Source of the DNA: Nomia melanderi
Taxonomy: Eukaryota > Arthropoda > Insecta > Hymenoptera > Halictidae
Direction: 5' to 3'
NCBI RefSeq assembly: GCF_051020985.1
Contig: NC_134999.1
Location: forward strand, 37,357,160 to 37,421,159
DNA length: 64,000 bases
The notes beneath the pieces were generated by a model. It was not told the DNA's origin. It made no database searches and saw only the letters and a list, made by a program, of their open reading frames with translations. Shown here one piece after another: positions 22,645 to 33,923 of the stretch; position 1 is the first letter of the stretch, and every line of letters starts with the position of its first letter. A program made the position numbers and the translations under genes.

Positions 22645-23680
22645 AACGTAAATTGAAACATCGAAAGTAACTTGTGTGACCAATGCGTTCCACTTTCACA
22701 CTCTAAGATCCCTCACCTCCCGAGATGCCACTAACTTCCGTTAGCCAGAAGGAACTCTAACCAACGCAGACAGCGTCGCCTGCATAAAGTAGAACAAACG
22801 CGCAACGGTCAGCCGCAAATAATTAAATAAAAGTCGGAACTTTCCGGCTGCAAAAACTGCGGAACATTCCCGTGCCGGGCACGGTTGCAAAATATTGTTC
22901 GACCGCACCTCGCAACCGGGCTGCGCCGCAGGTATTCCCGTCGAAACTCCAATTTTCCTCGGCAAACGTTTCCCCGTTCGTTGTAAACTTTCCTCCGCGA
23001 GCCGCTGAAAAATCCCCGACCCGCGCCGAGCGGAAGCTGTCTTTTGTCGCGCGCCTTCGCCCGCAGATGCAGTCAATCACGACGCATCGGCCCCGATACA
23101 GCGACGCGCGTCCGTTCCGACGAGGAACAATGGCGCTGTCGCGTAACGGGGAATAATTAAAACGAAAAAAAAAGAGAGTCCGGCGTTGTCGACGATTTCA
23201 ATTTACACCGGCGCTCGGGTCCGAGCCGTTCGATCGCCGAGCTGGTAATTCGACGGGAAATTCGTCGCGCAACCGGCGCGCGGGAGTCGACACGAGCCGT
23301 GGGAACCGCGTCTCCGGAGGACCCGAGTTTTCTTTCACAAAGGATATTGGATTTCGCGGGGTTAAATGTGTCAATGGCCCGGCGAGATTCGCGAGAATGG
23401 AGGAACCCGCTTCACTCGAGCTGAGTAGCGGAATAACGAATTGGAGAAGGCTTCCCCAGCGAGGCTCTCTCCGGCTGTGGAATGTTTTCGATAAGCTTTC
23501 TCTGCCGGCGCAGCGGAATTATTGTCGTTAGGGAATGTGTAATTTTGATGCGACTGAAGATCGTTTGTCAGTTGTTAATGCGAGGGAGTATTTGATTTGT
23601 GTAAGAATATTTTTACGCGACTTGCAATAAAAATGATGTATTCGTCTCACTGTTACACTTTCTAGAGCATCCTTTCGTCA
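22645..23680. other. Non-coding stretch with CpG-rich block
   Basis: No gene supported. CpG-rich from about 22740 to 23520 with overlapping antiparallel frames. Confidence 0.4.
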
Positions 23681-23947
23681 TTAAGTTGAATTTAGTTTAG
23701 AATATTCCAATTTTGTATACCTTGTACATTAATAGCGCAAATATTTTGTAAAGAAAACGAGGAAGTTCGTTAAGTTCAATTTAGTTTAGAATATTCCAAT
23801 TTTCTACGCTTTGTGGATTGGTAGCGCAAACATTTTGTAAAGAAAACGTGAAAGTTCATTAAGTTCAATTTAGTTTAGAATATTCCACTTTTGTACGCTT
23901 TGTGCATTGATAGCGCATATATTTTGCAAAGAAAACATGAAAGAGTG
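23681..23947. repeat. 89-bp tandem repeat, 3 copies
   Basis: Units at 23681, 23770 and 23859 each start TTAAGTT(G/C)AATTTAGTTTAG and contain GTAGCGCA or ATAGCGCA and AAAGAAAAC. The period is exactly 89 bp. Confidence 0.92.
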
Positions 23948-24835
23948 CAGCGAGATGAAATGTACTTCACACTTTGTCTTCGATTCGCTGGAACCGATAA
24001 TGAGAAGAGAATTTCTTTAAAATTCTCTGCTAATTGATGTTTCGCCGCGGCGCGATAACGCTCCGCAATCGTATCTTCCCCGAAACCTCGAACATCTTTT
24101 TGTTCGAAGGCGAGCCGTGGTATCGGGAGCGGAAAGATTAACGGTTCCCGAGCACATAAAACTTCCTCCGCCAAGAGGAGCCAAGAAAACCGTTGCGAAT
24201 CGATTTCCCGCAGAATAAAGCCAAGGGTCTTCCCAAACCAATAAAGTACTCGAAGGAAGAGAAGGTATCTCCGATACTCGATCTCGGTCCCGTTTTAATT
24301 TTCAATTTCCGAACAACCGGCGACCAACACCTGACCCTCTGTTTCTCTTTCTCTCGCCGGTGCTCGGCAGTCTGCGTCTCGTGGGGACTATCAGCGCCCG
24401 ACAATTATTTACAGAAGTGGAAACAGATTGCAGCGATCGGATCGATTAAATCTCCTGGGCGGTCCGATTTTTTTTACGACATCTGTAGCTATTGGTCGTG
24501 GAGCTGAGGATTTAAGGAACTTAGAGGGGAAGATCCGGGCTTCGGAGATTAATGAGTTCATGAAAAAGTGAATAGGGGATTTGGTAATTTTTCTGTTTAA
24601 TTGAGATTTATATTGTAGAGTGTTTTATGTTATTTTTGGTAGAATTTCTCTTATTATTGAAGATATTCGTGTAGAAATTTCATTATTGGAAGAATTAGAA
24701 TGCTAAAGGATTAAAGTTGAAAGTTTGAATCTCCGGCAATTAGAATTAATAGAAATTTGAATCTCAATCACTTAACATTGCTAGGAATATAAATTCCAAG
24801 GAATTGCAGTTGATAAAAATTTGAATTCTGAATAG
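23948..24835. other. Non-coding stretch
   Basis: No gene seen. Mild CpG richness at about 24040-24500; AT-rich after. Confidence 0.4.
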
Positions 24836-25203
24836 AAAAACTTTAAATTTTAAGGAATTGAAATAGAACCTTAAATTCCAAGGAATTGAAACAGAAGAAC
24901 TTTAAATTCCAAGGAATTGAAACTGAAGAACCTTAAATTCCCAGGAATTGAAACAGAAGAACCTTAAATTCCAAGGAATTGAAACAGAAGAACCTTAAAT
25001 TCCAAGGAATTGAAATAGAACCTTAAATTCCAAGGAATTGAAATAGAAGAACCTTAAATTCCAAAGACTTGAAATAGAAGAACTTTAAATTCCCAGGAAT
25101 TGAAACAGAGAACCTTAAATTCCAAGGAATTGAAACAGAAGACCCTTAAATTCCAAGGAATTGAAACAGAAGAACCTTAAATCCCAAGGAATTGAAACAG
25201 ATA
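24836..25203. repeat. 31-bp minisatellite, about 12 copies
   Basis: Repeated CCTTAAATTCCAAGGAATTG plus AAACAGAAGAA, with shorter variants lacking part of the tail. The core AATTCCAAGGAATT is nearly palindromic. There are no spacers, so this is not a CRISPR-like arrangement. Confidence 0.93.
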
Positions 25204-25868
25204 AGAATGCAATCTCAAAATAATCGTCAGTACAATTCCGTTCCACACTCTTTCGTAAATTCCGTTCACCGAAAGTGGTTTGAAACTTCGAAGCGGCGGT
25301 ACACGCATCGTCTTGACTCGTTGAACTAACGGTGTTCACGCGGTCTTCCGGGGATCGTGAAAATTCACGAGGCGGAGGCGTCGCGTAGGCGACAGCGCCG
25401 TCGCGGGGACATTTCCATTACAAAGACAACCGGTTTTCGGTGGATCAAGCCGCGGCTACGCCACTCGAATATGTATGGCCGAGACACTTGCCCGAAAAGG
25501 GGCCACCTGACCTCGAACCTCGGAAAGCTTCGTTCGAAGGCATATTCATCAGAAAGCCCCGGCGTCTTCTGCCTTTCGGGTACTTTGTAGCCGCTGGATC
25601 AACTCCTCGAGGGCTCCTTAAGATCAAGAGACTACGGAATACGGCTGGTTGCTCGCCGAGACCAGCCGCGGAACTTCAGAAAGGAGATTGGAATTATTGT
25701 GGCCCCGCGAGTATCGGGGGAGAGACCCGAAACGCTGAATTATTTTCCTTTCTTCTACTCCGGACGATGAAGAGAAATGGAATTTCCGCTGTGATACCTC
25801 GTTTAATCATTCTTCGCGATATCATCGTGGCATTCCTTTCATCTGCCTCGTAAATCTTTTTCAATTAT
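25204..25868. other. Non-coding stretch with CpG-rich block
   Basis: CpG-rich from about 25310 to 25760. A 137-codon plus-strand frame (25440-25853) has no recognisable domain and an antisense frame overlaps it, so no gene is called. Confidence 0.35.
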
Positions 25869-26220
25869 CAAGCGAACAGCGAAACATCCCTTGATAACAG
25901 CATTTCATAGCTTAATCATCTGTGCTCTTCTGAATGACGAACAAGCGAACAGTGAAATTTTTCTTGATAACATTTCGTAGCTTAATCATCTGTGCTCTTC
26001 TTATGAATGACGAACAGTGAAATTTTTCTTGATAACAGCATATCATAGCTTAATCATCTATGCTCTTCTGAATGACGAACAAGCGAACAGTGAAATTTTT
26101 CTTGATAACAGCATATCATAGCTTAATCATCTATGCTCTTCTGAATGACGAACAAGCGAACATTGAAATTTTCCTTGATAACAGCATTCCATAGTTCAAT
26201 TATCTGTGCTCTTCTGAATG
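25869..26220. repeat. About 73-bp tandem repeat, 5 copies
   Basis: Units carry CAAGCGAACAGTGAAATTTT, TTGATAACAGCAT and TAGCTTAATCATCTGTGCTC. Some lack the first 8-10 bp, which gives slightly variable spacing. Confidence 0.92.
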
Positions 26221-27559
26221 AAAATTAAACATAATGTTTAGAAGCAGTGGAAATTTATATTTTAGTATGAAACGAATATTTTTGATTGTTAAAGAGAAGA
26301 ATTGGCATGGGTTTTGCGGAATATTCTTGTTTCTTAAATGGAACTTATTTACGAGAAAATGCATATTACATTCTGCATTGTTACCACAGCGTGCACGGTA
26401 GTTACATCTGGGTGCACCGGCTACAGTACGTATTTTCAAACTGGGAAAGGAAACAGCTGCGCACGAGACAGCGCAATAAACTGCAAATAGTCTTTAATAT
26501 CGTATGGCTTTTCCAATTTTTATCCCGGCCCGAGGCATAGCACAAATATCGGAACGGACCAGTCTCTCAACAAGAATCTCCCGGGACGCTTTAAATTGAG
26601 TCTCCTTTCCCGGACAACTCGAAGTAGGAAGATAAAGATCCTCTTTCTCCTTCCATAATCGTTTCGAGCATCCCTGTTCTCTTTACGGTGGGCGAATGTT
26701 TTATCGAATCCAACATTAATATCCAGTCCGCTGAAATTCATGCAGAATTTCCGGCACGAAGTTCCAATAAAGTGCAAAGGTCAAAGGATAGTTTAATCTA
26801 CCTTCATTTTACTCGAAATTCTTTGAAAGCATTCGAAAGAGAAACGGAATTATATAATTCTATATCAGCTTCACTTCGTTATCTTTCACTAAACGTGCCA
26901 TCTTTGAATTTTACCTTCAATTAATCCCACATTTCAATATTTCATACATTAAAACGAAAACGAGTTACATCATTTCTCGAATTACGTATTCCTCCAACTC
27001 CGATCTTTCAGCTTAAGCGTATTCCTTTCGATTCACGTGTGAAACCATGGGATCCCGTAATCCCCTAAAATCCTCTATTAAAAAACAGAGAAAACCCGCA
27101 GCGGCAGAAGCGAGCGAGCAATTTGCGAGCGCGTTGTTTCACGGTAAACAATTTTCGACGTCGTTTGTAATTCCGATTTTCGTTCACGGTTTAGGCCGCG
27201 CGTTCCCGCACGCTCGATTAAATACGAAAAGGCGTTCGAACGGAAGGTACGGGCGCACTTGCCAAGATATATGGGAGCAGTTAAAGGATTTTCCAGCGTG
27301 GTGGACCCTAATTCCGGGGCTAAATACGCGGACCGTTATTTCGCCCGCGAATTCCGTCGACCTCGCGACGAGATACGAGTCCTGGAACCTTGCTTCCTGT
27401 TACTATGTATCCCTAAACCGTAAGCCATTACGTGCCAGGCCTGTCACGTCTGCGCTGGCTACCGAGCTGAAACTGCATTGGAGCATTTTGTTTATGTCGA
27501 AACCGCTTAATGAAGATCGTAAACGAAACGGGATATGTTGCAGTGAAATATAAATGAGA
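26221..27559. other. Non-coding stretch; one ATG-initiated frame of doubtful meaning
   Basis: AT-rich, then CpG-rich from about 27040 to 27540. A 168-codon frame starts at the ATG at 27047 (context ACCATGG) and ends at 27553. Its translation shows no domain, transmembrane segment or family resemblance. It is recorded for completeness and not called as a gene. Confidence 0.3.
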
Positions 27560-28032
27560 GATTGACTTCTCTTGCATTTTCTTTTGTTATGTCGTAGTTT
27601 TTCGCATCCTCTTTCGTTACATTTTAGTTACTTGCACTTATTTTTGTTGTGTCTCTTAGTTCCCTGAATTTTCTTTCGTTATATTTGAGTCTGTTGCATT
27701 TTCTTTTATTATATCGTAGTTTCTCGCACCCTCTTTCGATATATCTTAGTTTCTTTCATTTACTTTCGCTATATCTCTTACTTTCTTGAATTTTCTTTCG
27801 CTGTATCATAGTCTCCTGCATCTTCTTCTGTTACCTTTTAGTTTCTTGCACATACTTTTGCTATATTTCTTAGTTTCTTGAATTTTCTTTCGTTACATCT
27901 TAGCTTCTTGCATTTACTTTCCTTATATTTCTTAGTTCCTTGAATTTTCTTTCGTTATATCATAGTCTCCTGCATCTTCTTTTATTACATCTTACTTTTT
28001 TGCACTTACTTTCGTTATATTTCTTAGTTTCA
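27560..28032. repeat. About 30-bp pyrimidine-rich minisatellite, about 15 copies
   Basis: Diverged units of the form TTTCTTGCATTTTCTTTCGT followed by TATATCTTAG. Two alternating versions (TGCATCTTC-type and TGAATTTTC-type) suggest a 60-bp higher-order period. Confidence 0.85.
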
Positions 28033-28865
28033 ATTTGATCTCGCTCAGTCTTCATTCGTTAAAAACCACAAGTAACCAATGAATTTTTACCGCACCCAAA
28101 GTGGACCGATAATGTGTATCGAACTCTAGCTCATAGATACCACAGACGTAAGAGACCAGCGTAATACTTACGAGCCATACGTTCGTATCCTTTCCAGCGG
28201 ACGCGATATCTCGAACTTTTTTCCGGGACGTTTCTCAAAAGAAATTCCGGGGTATACCGGAGCACGATTTATCAACTGATCGGATTATCCTCGGGGGAGA
28301 CATGTCGCGAATAGTACAAAATGCTCGAGCCCCATGCAACGGCTTTATACGGTCATCGACGAGAATGGGATCGGCAAGAAAGAGTATAAGTTACGTTGGA
28401 TATCGCCGCGGCCCCTTCTAGAAAACGTTAACCGAGAATCAACGTCGTACGCCCGCGATTCTGCGCCTCGCGACGGGAATAAAGGGGAGCACGAGGGCCA
28501 CCAGGGCGAATATAACTGCGAGAATCCTTGAACCAACCGATAAACGACCGGCAGACGGTCGTTTCTTCTCTTGGAATAATTTTATGATGCTTGAAGAAGA
28601 TGTGGTTCTGTAGAACGTCGCCGAGGGGTGAGTGGGTTAGCAGATTGCCGAGTTTTATGGTAATCCGCGCGGGTCCCTCGGAGGGTCGGAACAAGAATCA
28701 ATTACTTCCAGTTCCTCGGTAGTAATTAAAATTCCTATTTTGTCGTTCCGCGATTGTAGTTCCGAAGGGACAATTTCACGTTGTTTCGACGGTACGAGAC
28801 ATCGACGTGGAAATCGCGTGAAGTTTATATAGTTTCCGTAACTTTAGGTTTCTAAACGTTCGTGA
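28033..28865. other. Non-coding stretch with CpG-rich block
   Basis: No gene supported. A 65-codon ATG frame at 28334-28531 has hydrophilic content without a recognisable domain and an overlapping antisense frame. Confidence 0.35.
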
Positions 28866-29149
28866 ACTCATAGAGGCTTAATAGAAAATGAGGAAATTGT
28901 ACATGGTATTCGGCAAGAGGAGGCAAAAGATCGACGTCGAGTCATGCTAGCGCATCCGCCGATCGAGATCTCGGTGATCATCGTAGGAAATCCCAGCCTA
29001 ATCGTGCAGAAAACGACCATAACCTTGAAGAATCAAGTGTTTCCCAATATCAGCGATCTCTTCGCAGACGTAACGCTTCTCGAGATACTTCGAAGCACCT
29101 CTGACCCTCTTCCGACACCATTCGAACTGTCGAGAACAGTTTTTCCATA
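28866..29149 (+). CDS. Unrecognised coding-like open frame
   Basis: A frame of 94 codons is open from 28866 to the stop ending at 29149. An internal ATG at 28944 gives 68 residues (IEISVIIVGNPSLIVQKTT and onward). Third codon positions look mixed, as in real exons, and there is no competing antisense frame of similar length. The stop codon is within the first unit of the 29.14-kb array, so its 3' end may have been altered. I see no clear splice donor and recognise no family. Confidence 0.2.
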
Positions 29150-29568
29150 AGAAATCCCTGTTTCACGGATTCTAAGAGAAAAATCGTCGAACGCGTCGAT
29201 CCTTTAACGAACGAAAAAATACTTTTTCCATAAGAATCATCCCTGTTTCACGGATTGTTAAAGAAAAATCGCCGAACGCGTCGATCCATTATTAACAAAT
29301 GGAAATCACTTTTTCCATAAGAATCATCCCTGTTTCACGGATTCTCAGAGAAAAATCGCCGAACGCGTCGATCCTTTAACGAACGAAAAAACACTTTTTC
29401 TATAAGAGTCATCCCTGTTTCCCGGATTCTCAGAGAAAAATCGCCGAACGCGTCGATCCTTTAACGAATGAACAAACACTTTTTCCATAAAAATCATCCC
29501 TGTTTCACGGATTTTCAAAGAAAAATCGCCGAACGCGTCGATCCCTTATTAACGAACGAAAAGGAACA
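29139..29568. repeat. 82-88-bp tandem repeat, 5 copies
   Basis: Units start at TTTTTCCATAAGAATC and contain CCCTGTTTCACGGATT and AAAATCGCCGAACGCGTCGA. Starts are near 29140, 29222, 29310, 29395 and 29480. Confidence 0.93.
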
Positions 29569-30585
29569 AGGGAACAGCCCATAAACCTCGCAGATCGTTG
29601 GAGAAACGATGTTCCATCTCATTTATCGTTACTAAAATATTCAAAGTTAACCGCGGCTGTTATCGACAGAATATTCCCCGGCCGGCGTAGTCTATCGCCG
29701 GGTGGCGCCGCGAATGATCGAAGCCAATTTAATTTAATGCGCATTCAATGTTTTAATCCACTTAATATTAATCGGCAGCTCGGCAGCTTCCGTTATGGCG
29801 CCGCCGGTGGCTTTCAGGCATGTTCGTAAATGGAAAATTTCAGTGTTCCGCGATTCATCGGAACCGTCGCGGTCGAACGCGCACGCGCGGCGCGCAGAAT
29901 GAAAACCGAAGAAACAAGGGGGACAAAAAATCGCCGGAGGATCGTCTCTCGTTCGGCGGCGCGACAAAAGCTTCGCCCGTGTCGGTCAGCCGCGCAATTT
30001 CTCTCCTTTCCGTTTCGTTCCTCCTTTTTTTCACTTCCTCTTCGACTACGAATCGATCGCTTTATATCGCGAACGGTTTCATTCATGCCCTTGCATAAAA
30101 TCTACCGATTCGGTGCCGCGAGCGGTCGACTGAAAATTACGAGCGATTCTCGGATATAATTCGATTCCAGAGTTGTTAGGATAATTCGGCTGTCGAATGT
30201 ATTGGAGACCATAATCGTCGCGAACCGTTGAATTTTACTTTGGGCTAATCTTTTGGCGTTTACGTCCAGGTCGGCACGATTTGCAACCAGCAGCCGTTCA
30301 GAATTTATTGTCGGATCACCGATAGAGACTATATTCCTGTCTTCAGTTTTATCAGTCTGAAGGGTGGCTTGAATCTCATCTTCACCCCGGAGTAATTATA
30401 ATCTGAACATGATCGTTTCGAAGATTTATCTCGCTCGTTTATCTTCGAAACTGAATCTTGTAACTGGACGATTCATATTTCTGGCAGATTCGTTGAACTA
30501 AAATGCTTTAGAATCGATCTAGAGTACACATAGATTAACAATTCGCTTCTGAAGTTTGATTTAAGGGAATCATCGTTAGCAATCT
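29569..30585. other. Non-coding stretch with CpG-rich block
   Basis: No gene supported. CpG-rich from about 29660 to 30130 with overlapping frames on both strands; AT-rich after. Confidence 0.4.
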
Positions 30586-30705
30586 TTAATCCTTAACGGA
30601 GCAATGTAATATTTTATTGTGCTCACTTCTGTGAATTTGTTTTCGCTTGTCAGCTATGACCTTCGGTGAGTCAACTTGAGATACTCCCGGTCCGTTAAGG
30701 GTTAA
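30586..30705 (+). mobile_element. Family G TTAA MITE, 120 bp
   Basis: Begins TTAATCCTTAACGGA and ends TCCGTTAAGGGTTAA, a nearly perfect inverted repeat. It lies only 79 bp upstream of the exon at 30785. A related terminus appears in the array at 56024. Confidence 0.8.
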
Positions 30706-30784
30706 TAACGAAAACCTAGGGAAACTAAGAAGCGAAAGAAACTAGGAAACGTATAAGAAATAAAGAGGCGTTCGTTAATCCCAG

Positions 30785-30971
30785 AATCTACGTCGTGACG
30801 GACGAACCGATTCTCAGCGTACCGCCCACAGATAAGGTGAATTTCAATAAAACGAAACACAGAGGAGCGTCGGGAGAGATAGTCCTGCGGAATTTCAGCG
30901 ACGTCGATTACGATCTTCGGGAGGAGGAGGCGGCGACGCCGCTCACGCTGTCCGACACCGAGCTGCTACAG
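30785..30971 (+). CDS. Internal exon of an unrecognised protein-coding gene (exon a)
   Basis: The exon follows TTAATCCCAG and ends CTACAG before GTACGC. Its single first base completes a codon split by the upstream intron; 62 codons follow with no stop. The translation reads IYVVTDEPILSVPPTDKVNF and on through LRNFSDVDYDLREEEAATP to SDTELLQ. It contains NKT and NFS sequons and an acidic cluster. Codon use is GC-ending in the second half, as expected of insect exons. It joins in phase 0 to the exon at 31151 across a 179-bp intron. The upstream exon was not found, and no in-frame ATG occurs. The frame remains open upstream to 30729, so the acceptor is chosen on splice consensus. I do not recognise the family. 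Confidence 0.6.
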
Positions 30972-31150
30972 GTACGCCGGCCGATTCGAGTGCAAACAGC
31001 GAGCCACGTAACTCGATAGAACGCTATAAAATGAATTTCATTCGAGACGGTGGATAAACATCGGGAGTCACCGCCCCCCCGTCGAAACCGCTTCATACGC
31101 GAACAAATATTGGCTCGTCGCCTAGGGTAATCGTATTTATCGCGTTCCAG

Positions 31151-31283
31151 TGTGCTCTGTTGGTCTTTAAGAGGCGCGGCGACGATCCCTCCGCGGAGTT
31201 TCAGTACTTGTTCGCGGAAACACCGGCGTTACACGGTTCCGAGTTCAAAGACGTCGACAGGCAGACGAGTATTGTGTTCAAGG
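31151..31283 (+). CDS. Internal exon of the same unrecognised gene (exon b)
   Basis: The exon follows GCGTTCCAG, a good 3' splice site, and reads CALLVFKRRGDDPSAEFQYL, then FAETPALHGSEFKDVDRQTS and IVFK, 44 codons plus one base. The 5' splice site is AAGG followed by GTGAGT, a strong donor, leaving phase 1. Frame, phase and codon use agree with the exon at 30785, so both very probably belong to one transcript. The exon end and donor are repeated downstream in a 64-66-bp array (31276-31735). Reading through the donor stays open until a stop at 31439-31441. The next exon was not identified. The protein family is unknown to me. Confidence 0.6.
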
Positions 31284-31735
31284 GTGAGTTTCGTTCGGTG
31301 CTTTTTATTGCACTGTGTTCACATCTTTCATTTCACTTTGTTCAAGGGTCAGTTTCGCTCGGTGCTTTTTATTACCCCGTATATACAGCTTCGATTTTAT
31401 TTTGTTCAAGGGCGAGTTTCGTTTTTGGTATTTTTTATTGAATTGCATTCGTATCTTTGATTTCATTTTGTCCAAGGGTGAGTTTCGTTTTCGGTATTTT
31501 TTATTGCACTGTATTCACAGCTTTGATTTCATTTTGTTCAAGGGTGAGTTTCGTTTTCGGTATTTTTTATTTCATTGTATTCACATCTTTGATTTCATTT
31601 TGTTCAAGGATGAGTTTTGTTCAGTGCTTTTTATTGCACTGTGTTCACATCTTTGATTTCACATTGTTCAAGAGTGAGTTTCAGTGTTTTTCACAGCACA
31701 GTATTGATTTCCTGCTTGATTCTGCTGGAGGGTGA
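31276..31735 (+). repeat. 64-66-bp array repeating an exon end and its 5' splice site
   Basis: Units start at GTTCAAGGGTGAGTTTCG at 31276 and recur at 31340, 31404, 31470, 31536, 31602 and 31666, with a degenerate eighth copy. The first unit overlaps the last 8 bases of the exon ending at 31283. Copies 4 and 5 keep a perfect GTGAGT and copy 7 keeps AGTGAGT. Copy 2 has GTCAGT, copy 3 GCGAGT, and copy 6 lost the GT. The unit also contains TTTTTATTGCACTGTATTCA and CATCTTTGATTTCATTTTG. The 66-bp units give a spurious 22-residue periodic frame. Confidence 0.93.
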
Positions 31736-32140
31736 ATTTTTATTCAATATTTTTAATCATACTACGCAAGGGAATTTTTTTCGTTTATTTTGTTCAGGGG
31801 GGCGAGTTTCAATCAACAATTTTTAATATAGCTTTCATTAACTTGTACACAAATGTTGTTTAAGCGCAAGCCACGCTCGATAATATTTCTATAGACTTTA
31901 TCCACTTTTATTTCTATTTTTACCGTAGCTTTTATTTGTAGAATATATGCCGGCCGTATAAATTGCCGGACGAGCGAAAAAAAGGGGGTGAAAATGTAGA
32001 GTAGAATGGTGGAGAATTGCATGAAAAAGAGACAAAAGTTCCTCGGTTCGCGTAGTTGCGCTAGTCTTGTTAATTTTGAGAAAAATTCTTGTTCTGCCGT
32101 CCGTATTTCTCATTTCCTAGAATAGAATACTGTGCGGCGG

Positions 32141-32176
<36 letters not shown>

Positions 32177-33693
32177 CGCACAGTAACAGAGGGGTTGTAA
32201 CTTCATTTGCGTTTGTTTCCCTTCTTCCTTGTTATTTCTTCATAAATTCATTCCCAGAGAAATAAAGCTTTATTACCAGCTGCCCCTTGCTCGCCTCTAT
32301 GAAACAAGTTTTCATCACTACTTATTTCATTCAACCGGATTCCATTTCGCTGATGCGCTTAACGCGACAGTGGAACCGACGCCGATGCTTCCGTTCCATT
32401 TCCGCTTGACGAATACACGCTCCATTAGAGCTTGATTATTTCGTGACTCTTTATCATCCCATTTCAACACTCTGTCTTTAATCAATCCCTCCCTAATCCA
32501 CATCGTTTCTCTTATAAATTATTCATCAGAAACATGGCAATACTCAACAGTAAGACCTCACATACCTCTACCAACAAATACAAGCGCTTTGTTTCACAAA
32601 AAATGTTCACCTGGCCTTACAAAGTTTGGGGGTAGATATACAGAAAAAATAAATAATATATTATAGTATCACTATTTTCAGTTCTCTATGGCGTGGCTAT
32701 TATACATACCTCTACCAACAAATCCTACATCTCACTTCACAATCATCATTGCAAAGTGACACATGAAAAATTCCAACATCGACTCCAAAACTTTCATTTT
32801 ATCCTTCCAAAATACCTTCCACTGTTCCCAGTTCAGCTTTAAATAATTCAAGCCTAACTCGCGTCATCTTAAACTCAGCGAAAACCTAACTCGAACATAG
32901 CCCAGTTGTGGAGCCAGGTTTTTAGCCTCGCGCGAACATTCTTCACGAGAACAGCCCAATTTCACGCGCTGCAACAGCCGCAGCGACATCCACTCTAAAG
33001 CCACCGCGTCGGGGTGACGGTGCAAGCAATCGAAACGTTGCAATCAGCCCGAAGTGGCCGATCGTTTTTACAACGCCGCCAATTTTTCCGGCTGTCGCAA
33101 TTCCCGGTTAATGCACTGCGGCTCGGGCCGCGCGCGAGTCGTTTCCTCCCATCGCGATAAAACACGGTCGCCGGTAAACCCAGTCGAAGAATAATTGGCC
33201 AGCCGAGGACATCACCTTCCACGTGTCCACGAAGAAGGTACACAGAGTCCTCGTAGCACCGCTACGTGGATCGAGTCCCGTGTTTACCGGCTTTTAATTG
33301 CGTTTACTTACATCGTTAATTCAGTAGGGTCGCGGCGCACGGTCGAGCGGCGCTCTCGCGGCGTCGTTCGATTAATTGTTTGTCTCTCCGTTTGGTTTCC
33401 CGAATGTAAAACAGAAATCGGGGAATCTCGATCCTCGATTCCTCCGTCTGCTCATGGTAATTGCTTAATTCACTTTTGGCTACTTCGATCTGAGATATTG
33501 AATCTACCTTTCCCTTTGACAATCGAGGAAATTGAATCTGTCGATGATGTTCGATCGAATCATTTGCATCTAATTTCTCGTATCATTCGAGGCTAATCAG
33601 TGTTCTTTTTACTAGTGAATAGAGAGTTATATTAACTAATGTATAATCGTTATTTTCATTCTGTATTCTTATTTCGACGTTTTATTTCAATTA
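31736..33693. other. Non-coding stretch
   Basis: No gene supported. It contains the GA microsatellite at 32144-32171. A 20-bp motif ACATACCTCTACCAACAAAT occurs twice (about 32560 and 32705). A CpG-rich block lies at about 32990-33370. Confidence 0.45.
32144..32171. repeat. GA microsatellite
   Basis: About 14 uninterrupted GA dinucleotides follow GCGGCGGGGGT. GA tracts can bind GAGA factor in insects; no promoter is otherwise evident here. Confidence 0.9.
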
Positions 33694-33923
33694 TTAACTC
33701 GTTCACTGCCAGCCACGATATACTCGTAGCAAGAGATTGCCAGTTTGGTACAATCTTGGTTGTATTTGAAACGTATCGTAATATAAAGCAGAATAAATTG
33801 AAAGTACAAATGAAATCACACATTTTATGCTAGCAGTGAAAGGGTTACGATTTGTCATTGTTATAAAAGAATAAGGAATATCGTATACAATGCCTAAGAT
33901 TCTCATGGCAGTGAACGTGTTAA
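33694..33923 (-). mobile_element. Family E TTAA MITE
   Basis: Begins TTAACTCGTTCACTGCCA and ends TGGCAGTGAACGTGTTAA. Over its 230 bp it is the reverse complement of 44217-44452 (shared TACTCGTAGCAAGAGATTGC, TGAAAGTACAAATGAAATCA). An internal GCTAGCAGTGAAAGGGTTA resembles the terminus, so the family may be composite. Confidence 0.9.

Noticed and set aside
24836..25203. CRISPR-like regular repeats (also 57240-57690)
   Set aside because: Repeats are directly adjacent with no unique spacers, and the genome is eukaryotic. These are minisatellites.
27047..27553. 168-codon ATG-initiated frame with ACCATGG context
   Set aside because: No domain, repeat or family resemblance in the translation. A frame of this length is not rare in CpG-rich DNA. 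Transcript support would change this view.
31315..31656. 113-codon frame with a 22-residue repeat
   Set aside because: Arises from the 66-bp units of the intronic array; the 64-bp units break the frame, and no splice context supports it.
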